The notes under the pieces: model-generated
Databases searched by the model: none
What the model was told of the DNA's origin: nothing
Seen by the model: only the letters and a program-made list of their open reading frames with translations
Position numbers and translations under genes: made by a program
Part shown: positions 1 to 11,613 of the stretch, one piece after another
How positions within the stretch are numbered: position 1 is the stretch's first letter
How the letters are laid out: every line of letters starts with the position of its first letter
NCBI GenBank assembly: GCA_022419385.1
Contig: JAJUBI010000005.1
Coordinates: 4,154,001-4,218,000 of the forward strand
Length of the DNA: 64,000 nt
DNA from: Paraconiothyrium sp. Pb-2020
Lineage: Eukaryota; Ascomycota; Dothideomycetes; Pleosporales; Didymosphaeriaceae
Direction of reading: 5' to 3'

Positions 1-281
1 TCAGCTTCCTCGATTGCATGGTACCTAATACTACCGATCTGAGCGCCTGCCCAGGCTGGGAAGGCGGCGTGCAATGCGTCCCTGGAAAACAAGGCTGCCA
101 GGTGTTCGTCTGCGGCCCTGGCGAGTATTGCGACGGCAGCACATATACTGTGCCTGAATTCGGCATCATCGTGGCTGGAGAATTCAAGAACGACGACTGG
201 AGGGTAAAGGCGGGGTCTCCTGTTACTGCATGCGACACCAGGCAGGAGGGAATTGCATTCGAGCTTTGTGCTGCAACCTAG
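1..281 (+). CDS. 3' end of a cysteine-rich, probably secreted protein (partial)
   Basis: The frame is open from the window edge to the TAG at 279-281, so this is the C-terminal part of a gene that starts upstream. The visible 92 or so residues hold eight cysteines, including SACPGW, GCQVFVCGPG and CDGSTY, with many Gly, Thr and Ser residues and no membrane helix. That pattern is usual for small disulphide-rich secreted fungal proteins. The methionine at 18 is probably internal because the frame stays open before it. No signal peptide can be seen because the N-terminus is missing. I do not recognise a family; secretion is inferred from cysteine content alone. Confidence 0.5.
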   Translation, partial: SFLDCMVPNTTDLSACPGWEGGVQCVPGKQGCQVFVCGPGEYCDGSTYTVPEFGIIVAGEFKNDDWRVKAGSPVTACDTRQEGIAFELCAAT

Positions 282-1313
282 GCAATTTCTGTTTCTCTCT
301 CCGCCGCTGACCAGGCGTCTTTTGCATTCTCTATACCGCCAAACAAGCGGTTTTCTGTTTCATGGTCATGGTTTTCGCAATTGTTGAAGGGACTCTGGAG
401 GAACAGAGTGTTACCCAACTTTGTCGGTCTTGCTTGTGGCTGGATGGCTTCTTTTCTTGCATATTAGATCGACGACGATGACGTACGAGAAGTGCTGGCT
501 GACTTCGGTGTACATTCGGTCGATGGCTGAACGATGAATATACCCAGTTCCTTGTTAACCTGAAAGATCGATGCGTGATGCAAAGTCGAATATGTCATCT
601 TGATGACTGCGTAATGGGTAGCTCAACCAGTTCGTCGTCTCTAAAGGTATGTCCGTCTTGGTCCTGCGAATACCGAGAGTCCTGTGGCTGCTGAAATGGT
701 CAAAATTTTGAACGTTGGCGCGCTAGCAGTACAGGCACTTCGGTGATCACGATGCTCACGCATTCGGCTTTCAAGCTCTCCGCGCTCATACTTGTATCGT
801 CGAAGCCGCTAGGAAGCATTGTTACTAGAACGTATGTGTTCATATATCCTCACCATTGGCAGGTGGGCGGCATCTCACCAACCATGCATGACTAGGATGT
901 TAGTTCTAGGATCGCATTCCTCGTACGTAAGTTATTGAGCACGTGGTTGGCCCTTTTACTCGAACGTCCAATCCAAGATATTCGACCGCTGGCTCAGTAG
1001 TGGGTAAATGCCTCAAGTCTTCCCAAAATCCCTCACGCTAACGTCAGAAAGCCAATCTTCGCCCTTTCGTGTACGGGACAAGAAATGATGTGCTCTTTGC
1101 TAAGTTCTTTGTTTCCATCATTTCCGCATGGCGCAAGGCGCAGGAGGCTGCTTCTTCACTTGGGTATTTGTTTAAGTCCACTCCTGACTACCGAAGGTCA
1201 ATCATCTGTTACACCACCTGCTTCGATCATTGGAACGAGACACCAACCATACAGTAACATCTTACTCATTCCACTTGCACACACCTTGAGGGACCAGCGG
1301 ACCGCATACAACA
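282..1313. other. Intergenic, 1.0 kb upstream of the TRK gene
   Basis: No convincing coding sequence. Overlapping short frames between 1069 and 1565 run into the first TRK exons and look like chance frames. The stretch presumably holds the 3' end of the first gene and the TRK promoter, but I see no specific motif. Confidence 0.5.
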
Positions 1314-3869
1314 ATGTGGAGGCCTCCTTTGAATTTCATTACTCTGCACTGTCAGTATTGCGAACTATATCCAAATTTCTTCCAACTAAAGTTCGTGTCA
1401 ATAGATGCATACATCTTGTGCATGGGCATCATGGGGCTTATCACCTTGTACCCGTATGGGAATCTGAGCGCTGTCGATGCCTACTTCTTTGGCGTCAGCG
1501 CGACCACCGAGTCTGGGTTGAACCCGTACGCGAACCCCCCACGCAGTGCTCTTGATTGCTTCTGACAGGTGCGCAGAGTCGATGTAAAAACTTTGAAAAC
1601 TTACCAACAGATTGTCATCTACTTCCTCCCCATTGTTACCAATTTAGGCTTCATCAACATCGTTGTCGTTATCGTTCGTTTACGGTGGTTCCAGAAACGG
1701 CTTGACAGCATTGGTAAGATCAGACTTGGCTTTGTACCACCATTGATATACGAAGCGACTCATTGACAGTCTTAGCTCCGACACTGCTCCGTTCGAGTCT
1801 CACGAAGCAGAATGTCCACGAGCCCAAGGACTTGGAAGCCAATTTAGCCCAGCTCCGTGACAAGTCAGGAACAGATTTGAACACCAGTCCTGCGATTATC
1901 AGGAAGGACCCACAGCGCTCTCTTGCAATTAATATGATCCGAGCGTGAGTCTGTTCTTGCATGCCCCGACACTACACTGTCGTCACGCTGACCTGCCCAA
2001 GAGATACAGATAACACCATTTACACCGGCGTTAACGATCATTCTAAGCAAGACGATCAATCGAAGCACATTTCGTTCGATACGACAGCTCGAAGGGATGC
2101 CAAAGTATTATATATCCCCTCACCGAGGGAGATTGAGCAAGGTCAACGTAACATACAAGGACACATTTCTATATGGCTGAGAAGTTGTAGGTCAACATGT
2201 ACGAGAACTTGGTGAGGACTCCAACAATGATGGTAAGTATACACTTGGTTGGGGTGAGTGCTCGCTCACAGTACGTCAGAGGATGATGAGATCACGAAAG
2301 CTGCGAGCCAACATGATGAAACCAGCGGAATCAGGCTGCGAAAGCTACGGGGCGGCACCCGCTCTGAGGCTACATCTATGGAGCGTGTGGCATCCTCAAT
2401 GTTTGTCCTTGGAGCTTCCCCTAGCACTGCTCGCTCTCGATCAAAACCTAGAAGGTCTTCGGTGTCACTTCAATTGACCATGCCCGCTCTATCATCGCAA
2501 GCAACCCTCGGCAGGAACTCTTCATTTCGAGGGCTAACGAAAGACGATCGTGACGTACTCGGTGGGCTTGAGTATCGAGCGCTCAAGCTACTGCTTAAGA
2601 TCGTGACTGGTATGTATGTTTCTTACGCGAGTTCTTCCAGAAACTTACACGATACCAGGCTACTTCTTTGGGCTGCATTTGTTTGGTGCTATTATTCTAG
2701 TGGGCTGGATCCACACTTGTAGTCCGAAATACCGCGATTATCTTGCGTCCCAAGGCCAGGACTTTACTTGGTGGTATGCCCAGCCAACTTCTTCACTTCA
2801 TACGTTTACTGACCTCTCTAGGGGGTTCTATTCGGCACAGACAATGGTCGACAACCTCGGCTTGACACTCACCCCAGATTCTATGGTCACCTTCAATGAC
2901 GCGCGATGGCCTATGATATTCATGAGCTTCTTGGCCTTCGCTGGGAACACGTGTTACCCATGTCTATTACGCTTTGTCATCTGGGTCATGTACAGACTCA
3001 CTCCACAAGAGTCTGCGATGAAGGCATCGCTTCAGTTCCTACTTCAACACCCACGCCGATGCTACACCCTGCTGTTCCCCAGTGGTCCTACCTGGATCCT
3101 ATTCGGTATACTCTTCGCCCTAAATTTCATCGACATCGTTCTCATCATCGTCCTGGATCTTCACAACCCTATTGTGAGCAGCCTTCCAGCAGGTCCTAGA
3201 GTAGCGGCCGCCATCTTTCAGGCAGCTTCCTCGAGACATACCGGAACATCATCTTTCAACCTTGCAGATGTAAACCCAGCTGTACAATTCAGCTTGCTAG
3301 TGATGATGTATATCTCGATATACCCAATCGCTATTGCAGTCCGGGCATCAAACACATACGAAGAAAAGGCTCTGGGTGTTTACTCCACCGAGTCCGATGT
3401 GGATGAGGAAAATGGGGCTTCGTACGTCACGAGACATATACAGAATCAACTCAGCTTCGACTTGTGGTATATCTTCCTCGGAGTCTTCTGCATTACCGTT
3501 GCAGAAGCCAACAGAATAACCGACGATAAAGACCCCGCTTTTGCCGTCTTCCCAATCTTCTTCGAAGTTGTCTCTGCTTAGTAGGTTAAAATCACCGGCC
3601 TTCCATCGCGATATCGTAGGACTGATTGATTGTATAGTGGCAATGTCGGGCTTTCGCTTGGCCACCCTTCGAATCTTACTTCTCTTTCTGGCCACTTTAC
3701 GGCCTTCAGTAAGCTCGTCATATGTGCTATGATGTTCAGAGGCCGGCACCGCGGGTTGCCTTACCAGATCGACCGTGCTATCATGCTGCCCAGCGAGCGT
3801 GACGATGAGACGGGTGGTCCTCAGGATGCGATCGAAACTCCCAATGTTGGACAGGGAAAGGCGCAATAA
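1314..3869 (+). CDS. TRK1: TRK-family potassium transporter
   Basis: Plasma-membrane K+ uptake protein of the fungal TRK family. Ten exons can be read: 1314-1350, 1405-1525, 1577-1713, 1770-1944, 2002-2141, 2191-2232, 2280-2609, 2659-2773, 2822-3580 and 3638-3869. They sum to 2088 nt, so the frame closes at 695 residues. Introns are 47-57 bp. The joins restore family motifs: NFITLHYAYIL at the first, ESGLNPVDVKTLKTYQQ at the second, WWGFYSAQTMVDNLG and SAYGNVGLSLG at the last two. The pore segments are visible: ATTESGLN, the DNLGLTLTPDSM region, SSRHTGTSSFNLADVNPAVQF and the last GNVGLSLG. C-terminal LVICAMMFRGRHRGLPY is also characteristic. The protein is shorter than many fungal TRKs because the hydrophilic loop after the third exon is compact. 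The 2142-2190 intron and 42-nt exon are the least certain joins. Confidence 0.9.
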
Positions 3870-4032
3870 CACGTTCCTCCATACAGACTTTCTCAGCATA
3901 GCATGCATCATCAGCCACTCGTGTTTGGGATTGAAAACAAAGTAGCATATGCATCTGTGAAATCTGATTCTGTTTGGTTCATAAGGCTGTCTCTTGATAT
4001 CATGCATCCCGCTCTCAACATTGTCTATTTCT

Positions 4033-4887
4033 CTATTTCTCCACGACCGCAATCCACTGACTCGCCTTCATACTCACATTGCCACCTTCTATCGTCGTCC
4101 CCGGCTGCTGCTTGAGCACCTCCGCCAACCTATCCACCTCCTCATCCCACCTCTCCGCATCCACCTTATGCCACCCTCCAATCCCCGCAAGATACGCCCA
4201 CGTCTTCTCCGCCCAATCCCTAAACTCTCCCTCAGGATTAACACTCACCACCTCCTGGCTCTCGAGCCTCAGCTTCTCCTCCTTGAACCCCGCTTCCAAA
4301 ATCACCTTCTTCAGCTGCTGCCCGTCCGTCCAGTTCACCGGCGGCGCAGGAAACGCCACGTCGCCGCGGAACTGCTTGTGCACGAGCATAATGGGCAGCA
4401 TCCACGTGATGGACTGCCAGCAGTTGATCAGCACGGTGCCGCCGGGCTTGAGCGTCCGATACACCTCCTTGACACCATCAAGTCCCGCACCTGTCCAGAA
4501 GATGACGCCGATGTTGGTGATGTCGTAGTCGAAGAAGTCGTTTTCAAAGTTTGTCTTCTCCGAGCGCTGGTTCGACGTTTCGACTGGCCAGGAGTTCGTC
4601 GCGGCGTCTGAGGAGAGGGCGTCGAGGAAGGGCTGGTCGATGTCTGTGGCGTGGATTTTTACGTCGGGCTGGTGGGAGAGGATGAGGCGCGAGACGGTGC
4701 CGGAGCCGGCGCAGTTGTCGTGGATGATTGAGCCGGGTTTTATGGCGGGGATCAGGGAGAGGTTGTGCTGGGCGAATTTCTGGGTCGTTTTGCCGCCTGT
4801 GGACTCGTAGGTTGTGACTTTTGCAGTGCCGCTCATGAGAGCTTCGGCTTGTTTTGGGAGGACTTTTTGGGAGAGTGCGTGGGACAT
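4033..4887 (-). CDS. SAM-dependent class I methyltransferase
   Basis: Single-exon gene of 284 residues. I chose the methionine at 4887 (MSHALSQKVLP) rather than the earlier in-frame one at 5025 because the extra residues are low-complexity and a T-tract lies just upstream. The Rossmann motif I reads IIHDNCAGSGTVSRLIL near residue 55, followed by an acidic residue in HATDID (motif II) and a post-motif segment YRTLKPGGTVLINCW near residue 155. These place it with UbiE/Coq5-like small-molecule methyltransferases. The substrate cannot be told from sequence. It lies tail to tail with the TRK gene, with about 160 bp between stop codons, and no biosynthetic cluster is evident around it. Confidence 0.8.
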   Translation of the reverse strand: MSHALSQKVLPKQAEALMSGTAKVTTYESTGGKTTQKFAQHNLSLIPAIKPGSIIHDNCAGSGTVSRLILSHQPDVKIHATDIDQPFLDALSSDAATNSWPVETSNQRSEKTNFENDFFDYDITNIGVIFWTGAGLDGVKEVYRTLKPGGTVLINCWQSITWMLPIMLVHKQFRGDVAFPAPPVNWTDGQQLKKVILEAGFKEEKLRLESQEVVSVNPEGEFRDWAEKTWAYLAGIGGWHKVDAERWDEEVDRLAEVLKQQPGTTIEGGNVSMKASQWIAVVEK

Positions 4888-5483
4888 GGTTGGCTTTTTT
4901 TTTTTGGATGGCGAAGATGAAGTGGGAGTAGTGATAGAAGTGTGACTTGATTGATGGATGTATTTGGCTGCTTGGGAGGAAGAGGCCAGGTATTTGTATG
5001 AATGTTGTGCTTTGCGGCACAGCACACCTTCAGCATCCTATACCTTAGGTCTGTAGCGGGGGCTATTTAGCGCTGACAGGCGTACTGACACCAGTGGCAT
5101 CGTGGACCCTGATGCCTGCGACCCACCAGCCTCGCCGACCGACCCCGCCGAGGATGGGGGCGAGCCATATCCGTACCTCGCCATCATGTCCGAGGGCTCC
5201 TGCGCCATCTCCGCCCCCAGCAGCGGCGCGTCTCGTGCGAACCGACCGGTCCACGGCTTTTAGACAATGTTCAGTTTTGGACCTAACCGTGACATATTCA
5301 GACACCGAAAAAATTAACAGAGCCTTGTTCCTGAGGAGCAGACAACGTAAGCTCAACTATCGAGAGTATAGGTACGCTCTGCATGCGATTTAAACATTAG
5401 GGAAACAAGCGGCGCTACTCATACATCTGTCCAAATGCGGTAAGAGCGTCTCAGTCGATGACTGGTGATGCTCTTCCAGCTCT
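4888..5483. other. Intergenic between methyltransferase and membrane-protein gene
   Basis: About 600 bp. It begins with a T-rich run near 4896-4910 just upstream of the methyltransferase start. Frames of about 97 residues on both strands at 5063-5393 overlap each other and show no recognisable protein, so I take the stretch as promoter and 3' flank. Confidence 0.5.
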
Positions 5484-8042
5484 TTAAACTCTTCTTCTCA
5501 AATCGTCCGCATCAGTAATCGGACTATAGTAATCTCCGCTCGAATGCTGGATATCTAGACTTTCGCTCTCCCTGTCATGGGTCGGGCTCTGCTCATCGCG
5601 CTCCGTCGACGCTCGCTCCATCGCATTTATTTTCAGTATTCCAAGCTCCTCCCCTAGCGAATCTTGAGGTCTCAGTCGCGTATGCGTAGGATCTGATATG
5701 TCCAGAATACCGAGAATGTCACTTGCTCCCGTTATGGGTATGGTATGGGCCGTATGGGACCAAGTCCCTAGTCCCATTATCTCGTTAGCCAGGCGCTGTA
5801 AATGAAACGGCGAATTGCTAGTCCACTCGAGAAGTGCATATTCCGTTGCCCTGCCATCGCGATGTCTGAATCGGTCAACGAAGCGACAAACGAAGCTGAC
5901 GATTGATCCGATAAATGCGGCAACGAGCATGAGGAAGAGCCCGAGAAAGATAATGATGGAGATCCCAAGGACACTGAAGGAGTAGAATTCTCCAGTCCGG
6001 ATTCTCTTCATGTACTGGGTCAGCATGACGGCAATCCGTTTGATAGGTCTCCAAATACCTGGTTGTAGCAGAGCTTTCGGCACGCTTCTCGGTCCGGGCA
6101 GATCTGCCTTTCGGCACTCATCTCGTACGACCCTTTGGTCGATGCTTCTACCAATGCTGATTGCAGTGAAGCAAGCCATGCTTGGAACGTGTATTCCAAT
6201 TCTAGTTGCCACCTGTTAGGCGGTATCATATCTGACTGAATTGAATTGCTTATCGTAAACCTTGAGAATAATGATGGCACCCCTGGACCGACAGGTCTAA
6301 AGTCAGCGTAAATCGAAGAGGTGAGGATGCTACTTGCGTATGTGCATGTTGCAGCTAAGCTAGCAGATGCCTTGCTTGAGCCAAGGGGTAACACATGTGC
6401 ATTGCATTCGGTGGGTAATCGTACCGGGGTAGGTGTAGAACATCTCAGGTCCCTGAAAGATTTTCGTGATGGCGATCCTGAAACCTAAAATCGCTTCCCA
6501 GTCCTCTGTATGAGGCCACAAGGTGGTAAGATGTTTCATGGATGTTCTCTGGTCGAGCGATAAATTCACGCAATCTGATGGAGATTCCGGGGCGCATAAG
6601 AGGAACTGGGAAGCACAACCGAGTACAGTTGCCGGCTCGTCCGCTCGGTAGAACGAAAAACCATCTCCACGCATGAAGGGGACATCGACAGGTGTAGTAG
6701 CGTGAAACCAAGGATCTTCAGTCTGGTTCATATACAAAATGTTACTTTGGTCCAGGAAGATCAACATAACTGCAGCATCCGTTCGATTCAATTCTGGTAT
6801 GGGTGAGAAAGCTGTAGGCCCGTTCAGTGACGTTTCCATGAGCCTATGACAGTCTTAGCGATACATTAGGAGAGGGATACTTCAGATTGAATTTACCGAA
6901 GGCGGTAGTCAGAAAACCCATTCTCGAAGAACGACCGGCTGGAAACAGCTTCACGGGGGTTTCTTACTCTCGCTTGATATATATAATCACTCACGGTGTC
7001 ATTCTGCAACAGCACCGTGTTCCCGTAGTTGTATCGCAAGTAAGTGAAGGAAGCGTTATCCTGCCGTTCAGTGTACCAGGTGGTGTAACCTTCCGTAACC
7101 AATGGAGCGCATTGTCGGTTAAGTTTCACTGTAAATCTCGGTGCTTGATTGATCCCAAGGTCAGTCAAGCTGTCAATAGGCCCACTTTCCAGGCGCACGT
7201 TTCCGCTTGGGCTGCGGCAGATTTTGTCTGGAAACGGACAGGCCACATTCCCGTTCATCGTATAAGGAAGCGCGTTTCGAACATGGATTTGGCACTGCTG
7301 AGGCTGATTCAAATGCCCGTTGCGATAGCATGCCTGCGCTTGGGCCAAATAATCGACTATCCTCATCTGCAAATCCCGCATATCAGTCCTGAGATCTTCT
7401 ATGCCATCAATGCTCTTGTTCGTATCGCAGCCCTTTCCTAGCAACAAGACTTCATTCGAGTCATTCGCCGTGACGCGTGACGAGAAAATACCTAAAGTGT
7501 AAAGGATAAGTGATCGCACGAATTAATCGCCGTAGTCGATAAATTTGGTACAAAATTTGTCCCAACCCGAACAAACCTAATGTATTCAATCGAGTGTTAT
7601 AGCCTTACATTCCTATGTCTACGAAACCGAAAGGCAACTTACTAGCTACTGTGAAAGTTGAAGCGACTGCGGCTGCTCCCATGACGACCGGTATGAGGCG
7701 ACCGAGTTTAGCCTTGTTCTGTTTCTTCCAGGCCCAAGACAGATCGAATGCATCTTTCAATGCCTCTGGTGCGGTCCTCGCGTTCTTGAGCAGCACCTGC
7801 CGTTGGTGATACATCCCGTCTGGGCGAAGCCTTGACGAGAAGGAGAAGTGTAGACCGAAGCGCGTGATCGTCCACACACTTTTGCTAACAAAACCAACGT
7901 AGATTGCTAGGAAAGCAATGAGGAAACCTCCGCTCTGTCGACTCAGCGTCAGTGTAGCTCCATAAGGGCTTTCATAAGCCTTGTTGACCCAGAAGCCGGT
8001 GTACACGTGCTGGCTCAAGGAGCCGGCATCGGCTGCCGCCAT
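5484..8042 (-). CDS. Multi-exon membrane glycoprotein of unknown function
   Basis: A fungus-specific type of large membrane protein. Exons, in gene order: 8042-7643, 7491-6897, 6843 to about 6440-6370, about 6440-6370 to 6059, and 6014-5484. The 7492-7642, 6844-6896 and 6015-6058 introns have clean GT/AG ends and keep frame. The third junction is not resolved; it needs an intron of length 1 modulo 3, and several donor and acceptor pairs are possible. The N-terminal exon has one clear helix (GGFLIAFLAIYVGFV) and a second hydrophobic stretch (LGRLIPVVMGAAAVAS). A long cysteine-containing, N-glycosylation-rich middle follows, then a strong helix near the C-terminus (FSVLGISIIIFLGLFLMLV) and an acidic, Ser-rich tail. 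Many ascomycetes carry proteins like this with no assigned function. Start chosen at MAAADAG, in front of the conserved-looking region. Confidence 0.65.
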
Positions 8043-8711
8043 GTCGGTAAGTCGGAGTGAGGAGCGTAGATGTAGGCACGAACAGACAAGACGCTGTCGC
8101 GTGCCTTTCCAGCTTTGAGTGTTTGACAATGGGGCCGGAAGTCCAGAAGCTTGGAAAAGACATGAAGGAGGAAAGACGCTGGCTTCTGCGCGATCTTCTC
8201 TTCGACAGTTTCAGCCTCGTCGAATTCCTCCTGCCTCAAGCAATAGGTATTGGTAGGGATGTGCTGATCATTGTGGGTCCTTGGGCGCAATTCGGTCTCA
8301 TTGGTCGAACAGCGTCGGTATGGCCATCGGCCCCCAACATGCTGAATCAGTGAACCGAAGCATCACACTACACTAACAAAAGGCCTGTACAAAGCACGTT
8401 GCGTAAGGATTGGTGGGAAATTCGACGGCGATGAGAAAGGTCGAGTCTGTCACCGGTTACCGTATTGTCAGAGACAAAGGCGTTTAGCGCGTGACGTCAG
8501 TAGCTATCTCCGCATCTCATCTCACATCCCACCACAATGCCTGCATTACATATATCTTTGTTGTTGTACTATGTTCTACGATAATATCCACTTCCATCTT
8601 ACACACCTTAGTAATATCGATCCTTGTCCCACCTTTCCCGCCAGTCAAAGCCCTTCAACTCACGATCGAGCACACATACCCACAAAAGTAAAGTGCTAGT
8701 CAAAGGCCAAG
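8043..8711. other. Divergent intergenic region
   Basis: About 670 bp between two start codons facing away from each other. Short frames reach into it from both sides, but none shows a recognisable protein. It probably holds both promoters. A pyrimidine- and CA-rich stretch at about 8560-8690 precedes the right-hand gene, as is usual for fungal 5' leaders. Confidence 0.45.
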
Positions 8712-9328
8712 ATGGGCATACCCTATTCGCGTGAGATCAATGCCGCCTTCGAGCAAGTCACACCGCTCGTGGCAGCCGGCTTCAAAGTCTTGCGCACAAT
8801 GAAAGACATATCGATACTGCTCGCAGTTATACAAGTCTTGACTGTGCTGTCCTTATTAATGATATTGTTCGTCTTGGTATTGCTGCTGTACTCTGTGAAT
8901 CCGGATCTGGAAGTATGTCGTCTCTCATATGCATTTTCCTTCTTTTTGTGTGATTATGCATTCTAAAAGTGATGGAGGAGAAGCATTCGATATGTACTAA
9001 TGCCCCACAGCACGAGCGCACGAACATCGTAACACCCTTGCTTCGTACACTTGCGTCTCTCACCCTCTGGGACGTATTCAAGGGCCTGGTTACGCCCGTC
9101 GCATCTATAACCCTCGTCCTAGGCATAGCATGGTGGATCTTCCGCCTCGAGCATGTAGAGGAGCATGAGCTCGAGCGAACAGCAGACGAGGACGCGGATG
9201 AGGCGTTGGAAAGCATCACTGGTGAAACACCGAAAAAGAAAAAGAAAGGGAAGAAAGAGAAGAAGAGTGCGAAGGGGAAGAATGGAAAGGCCGAGAATGA
9301 GGGTGAGGTGGGCGAGGAAGAAGCGTGA
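8712..9328 (+). CDS. Small membrane protein with lysine-rich tail
   Basis: Two exons, 8712-8912 and 9011-9328, joined across a 98-bp intron with GTATGT donor and CACAG acceptor. The frame closes at 172 residues. The N-terminal 30 residues are mildly amphipathic, then a long hydrophobic helix (VLSLLMILFVLVLLLYSV, about residues 45-63). A second membrane segment follows in exon 2 (TPVASITLVLGIAWWIF, about residues 90-106). The rest is an acidic stretch and then a Lys-rich tail (KKKKKGKKEKKSAKGK). I do not know a named family. The charged tail suggests one end faces the cytosol. Confidence 0.65.
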
Positions 9329-9724
9329 AGAGGGAAAGGGAGTGGGACTCGGTTGGTGATTTCGATAATGGTGGCTTGTACAAGGGCTTGCTGCGGATCG
9401 GATCACGATACTGTGAACACGTTGTAGTTCTGCTATATTGATTTAGTCAAACACAGAGCATAAAAGAGGAGGAAGATTATACCAAGGGGCTGTGGATTCA
9501 TGTAGTATACCCTTGGGCTAAACACAAATCGAAGCACGTAAGCGCATCGAGGAGAGATATGCAGTGAACTCTGAGGTTTCTATTATCCTCCCCATATGTC
9601 ATGAAAAGTTACCTGGGTATCATCTGTTAACCGTGCAGTGGACAGAGGCTCAATGTCGCCTGTGCACCTCAACGCATCTTGTTGCGTCCTCGCCGACTAG
9701 TACTTCCTTCCCCTGATCATTGTC
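9329..9724. other. Convergent 3' flank
   Basis: About 400 bp between two stop codons facing each other. I see only AT-leaning 3' untranslated sequence and no open frame of interest. Confidence 0.5.
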
Positions 9725-11613
9725 CTAACGAACGACCAGAGTCTTCACCACATTGCAATCTATGTCGTGGAGAATTTCTGGAAACTTGCACGTCTCGCCG
9801 AAAATGCAGTTCTTGGTGCCCTTCACCTTCAGCTTGGCCTGGGGAGCCGGGCAACGATGACCATAAATGCACTTGATCTCCTGGCAACCGCTTCCATTCT
9901 GGCAGGGTGCCATGCGCGCAACTAAACGAAGGGTAGCTATCTCGGCCTCGGTTGGTTGGTACTTGTGACTGCGAACACTTTGCGTAAGTTTCTGACATAC
10001 AACTAGTTGCATTGGGTAGTTGGGCTTACAGATGGGTGCAGTTGTCGCCAAAGGCGCACTCATTGCGCAAGAAATGGACGTTACACATCTTGATCTTCTT
10101 AATCCGATCAACCTCAGCTTTATCGTAGTCTCGGCATGGGGGATCAACCCGCTGTCCTATACGGTTACGTGCAATGACCTCTTCGCGGTTCGCGGGCCTA
10201 TACTCAGACACGGGTTGTGCTATGACAGGTGGAGGAGGCGCAGCAGCCAATGCAGCCCAATTTCTGGTCTTGTTGCCACTCACGAGTCCGTCCAGAGTCG
10301 ACGTCGACGGCGTACGAGGTAGGTCCAACGACACTGGTCGGGAAGGCGGTGAGTCGAAGCTGGCGAGAGGCGGCGGCAGACGAGTTGGCAGGCCGTTGAG
10401 CACGTTGTAATTCTTAATGGCGGGTGAAGCCACTCTAGCTGGTGCACCCAGCACGTTAATCTTGGCGTCGCGGAATAAGCCGTCAAACTTCTTAGTCTTG
10501 TACGGCAGACCGAGAAGCTCTTTCTCAAAGGGGACCCCTTGCAAAAGCGTTACCTTAGAGATCTTGACGTCATCACCCAAGTACTCTTCTAGCGGTCGAG
10601 CAAAGCCGTTGTCATGCGAGCAACCGAAAAATATCTGGCGGCAATGGAAGTCGTCGATGAACAATTTCAAGTTCTCTGGTGCTATGATCAGCTGGCTTGC
10701 CTTAGAACGTACACTATAGAAAGCTAAACATACCGATGATTTTGTCGTCAGCGCGATCTTTGCCAGGGCCTACGTCGATAAAATCGAAAAACGTCCTCCC
10801 ACTCGTGAAACCGCGGACAAACTCCTCAAATTGACCAGCGTCCTCTAGAATTCCAACTCTCACGAGAACGTCGGCAAGTCCCTTGACGTTTGCGTATATG
10901 CGACATAAGATACGTGAGGTCGTCGGAATAGTGTTAGTTTCCCGCTCGATGTAGGTGATAATAGTACTGTATAGGGCGGCTGCAGCTTGTTTTCCACCAG
11001 CTAGACCCTTCCGAAGAAAGTCATTCTCGAAGATCATGCCGTCGCCGTCGATAAGAACCATCACAAACGGATTGCGCTCCTGCGTGACGTCAATACCTCA
11101 AATATGGGGAATATCTCCTGGACTCCGAGCTCGCAAAGTCACAAGATAGCGAAGTGAGCAAGCTCTGAAACTAGCTGTGAGTGCATCAAGGGTTCAGGCA
11201 TAAAGGTGTGTACGCCCAAAGGATCCGCTTACCAGAGCTCCATGCATAGCGGCCAGCTGCTGTTTAAGCTGCTGGACCTGCAACAGATCGCCTTGCTGAT
11301 TGACAAGGCGTTGATAGTCCTGCGTCATGTATTCATAGCGCGTCATAAGTTCCTGCACAGGTCAGCCCACAGACCCAAAATCCGATTGAGCATCTCGAAC
11401 TACCTCGATCAATTGTTGCTTCTCACGATCGTGCTGGAAGATCTCGTCGACGCGAGCCCACATAGTGGCCGCCTCGCTGGACATGTTACCAGTCTGACGA
11501 CCGTTCGTACCGTTGCCATTGCTATGTTGTACAGCCTGAGCAGGTGCGCGCACTGGCGTGCCGATGGGAATTATAGGCGAATTCCTGTTGGAGAAAAAAG
11601 ACGAGGGCGCCAT
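9725..11613 (-). CDS. CCCH zinc-finger protein with a possible NYN/PIN-like domain
   Basis: Five exons: 11613-11404, 11352-11233, 11079-10734, 10675-10030 and 9968-9725; the total closes at 521 residues. Introns are 51, 153, 58 and 61 bp. Order of parts: a short disordered N-terminus, a Gln-rich coiled coil (about residues 55-110), a globular domain at about 111-290, a Pro-rich linker, and zinc fingers at the C-terminus. The first finger is complete only after splicing: MCNVHFLRNEC, CAFGDNC, CTHLH, a C-x8-C-x5-C-x3-H pattern. A second cysteine/histidine group follows (MAPCQNGSGC, CIYGHRC). The globular domain has acidic residues spaced like a NYN/PIN nuclease: D121 and D123 in MVLIDGDGM, D221-D222 in ADDKI, and D247 in GCSHDNG. 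RNA binding is expected from CCCH fingers; nuclease activity is inference. Confidence 0.75.
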
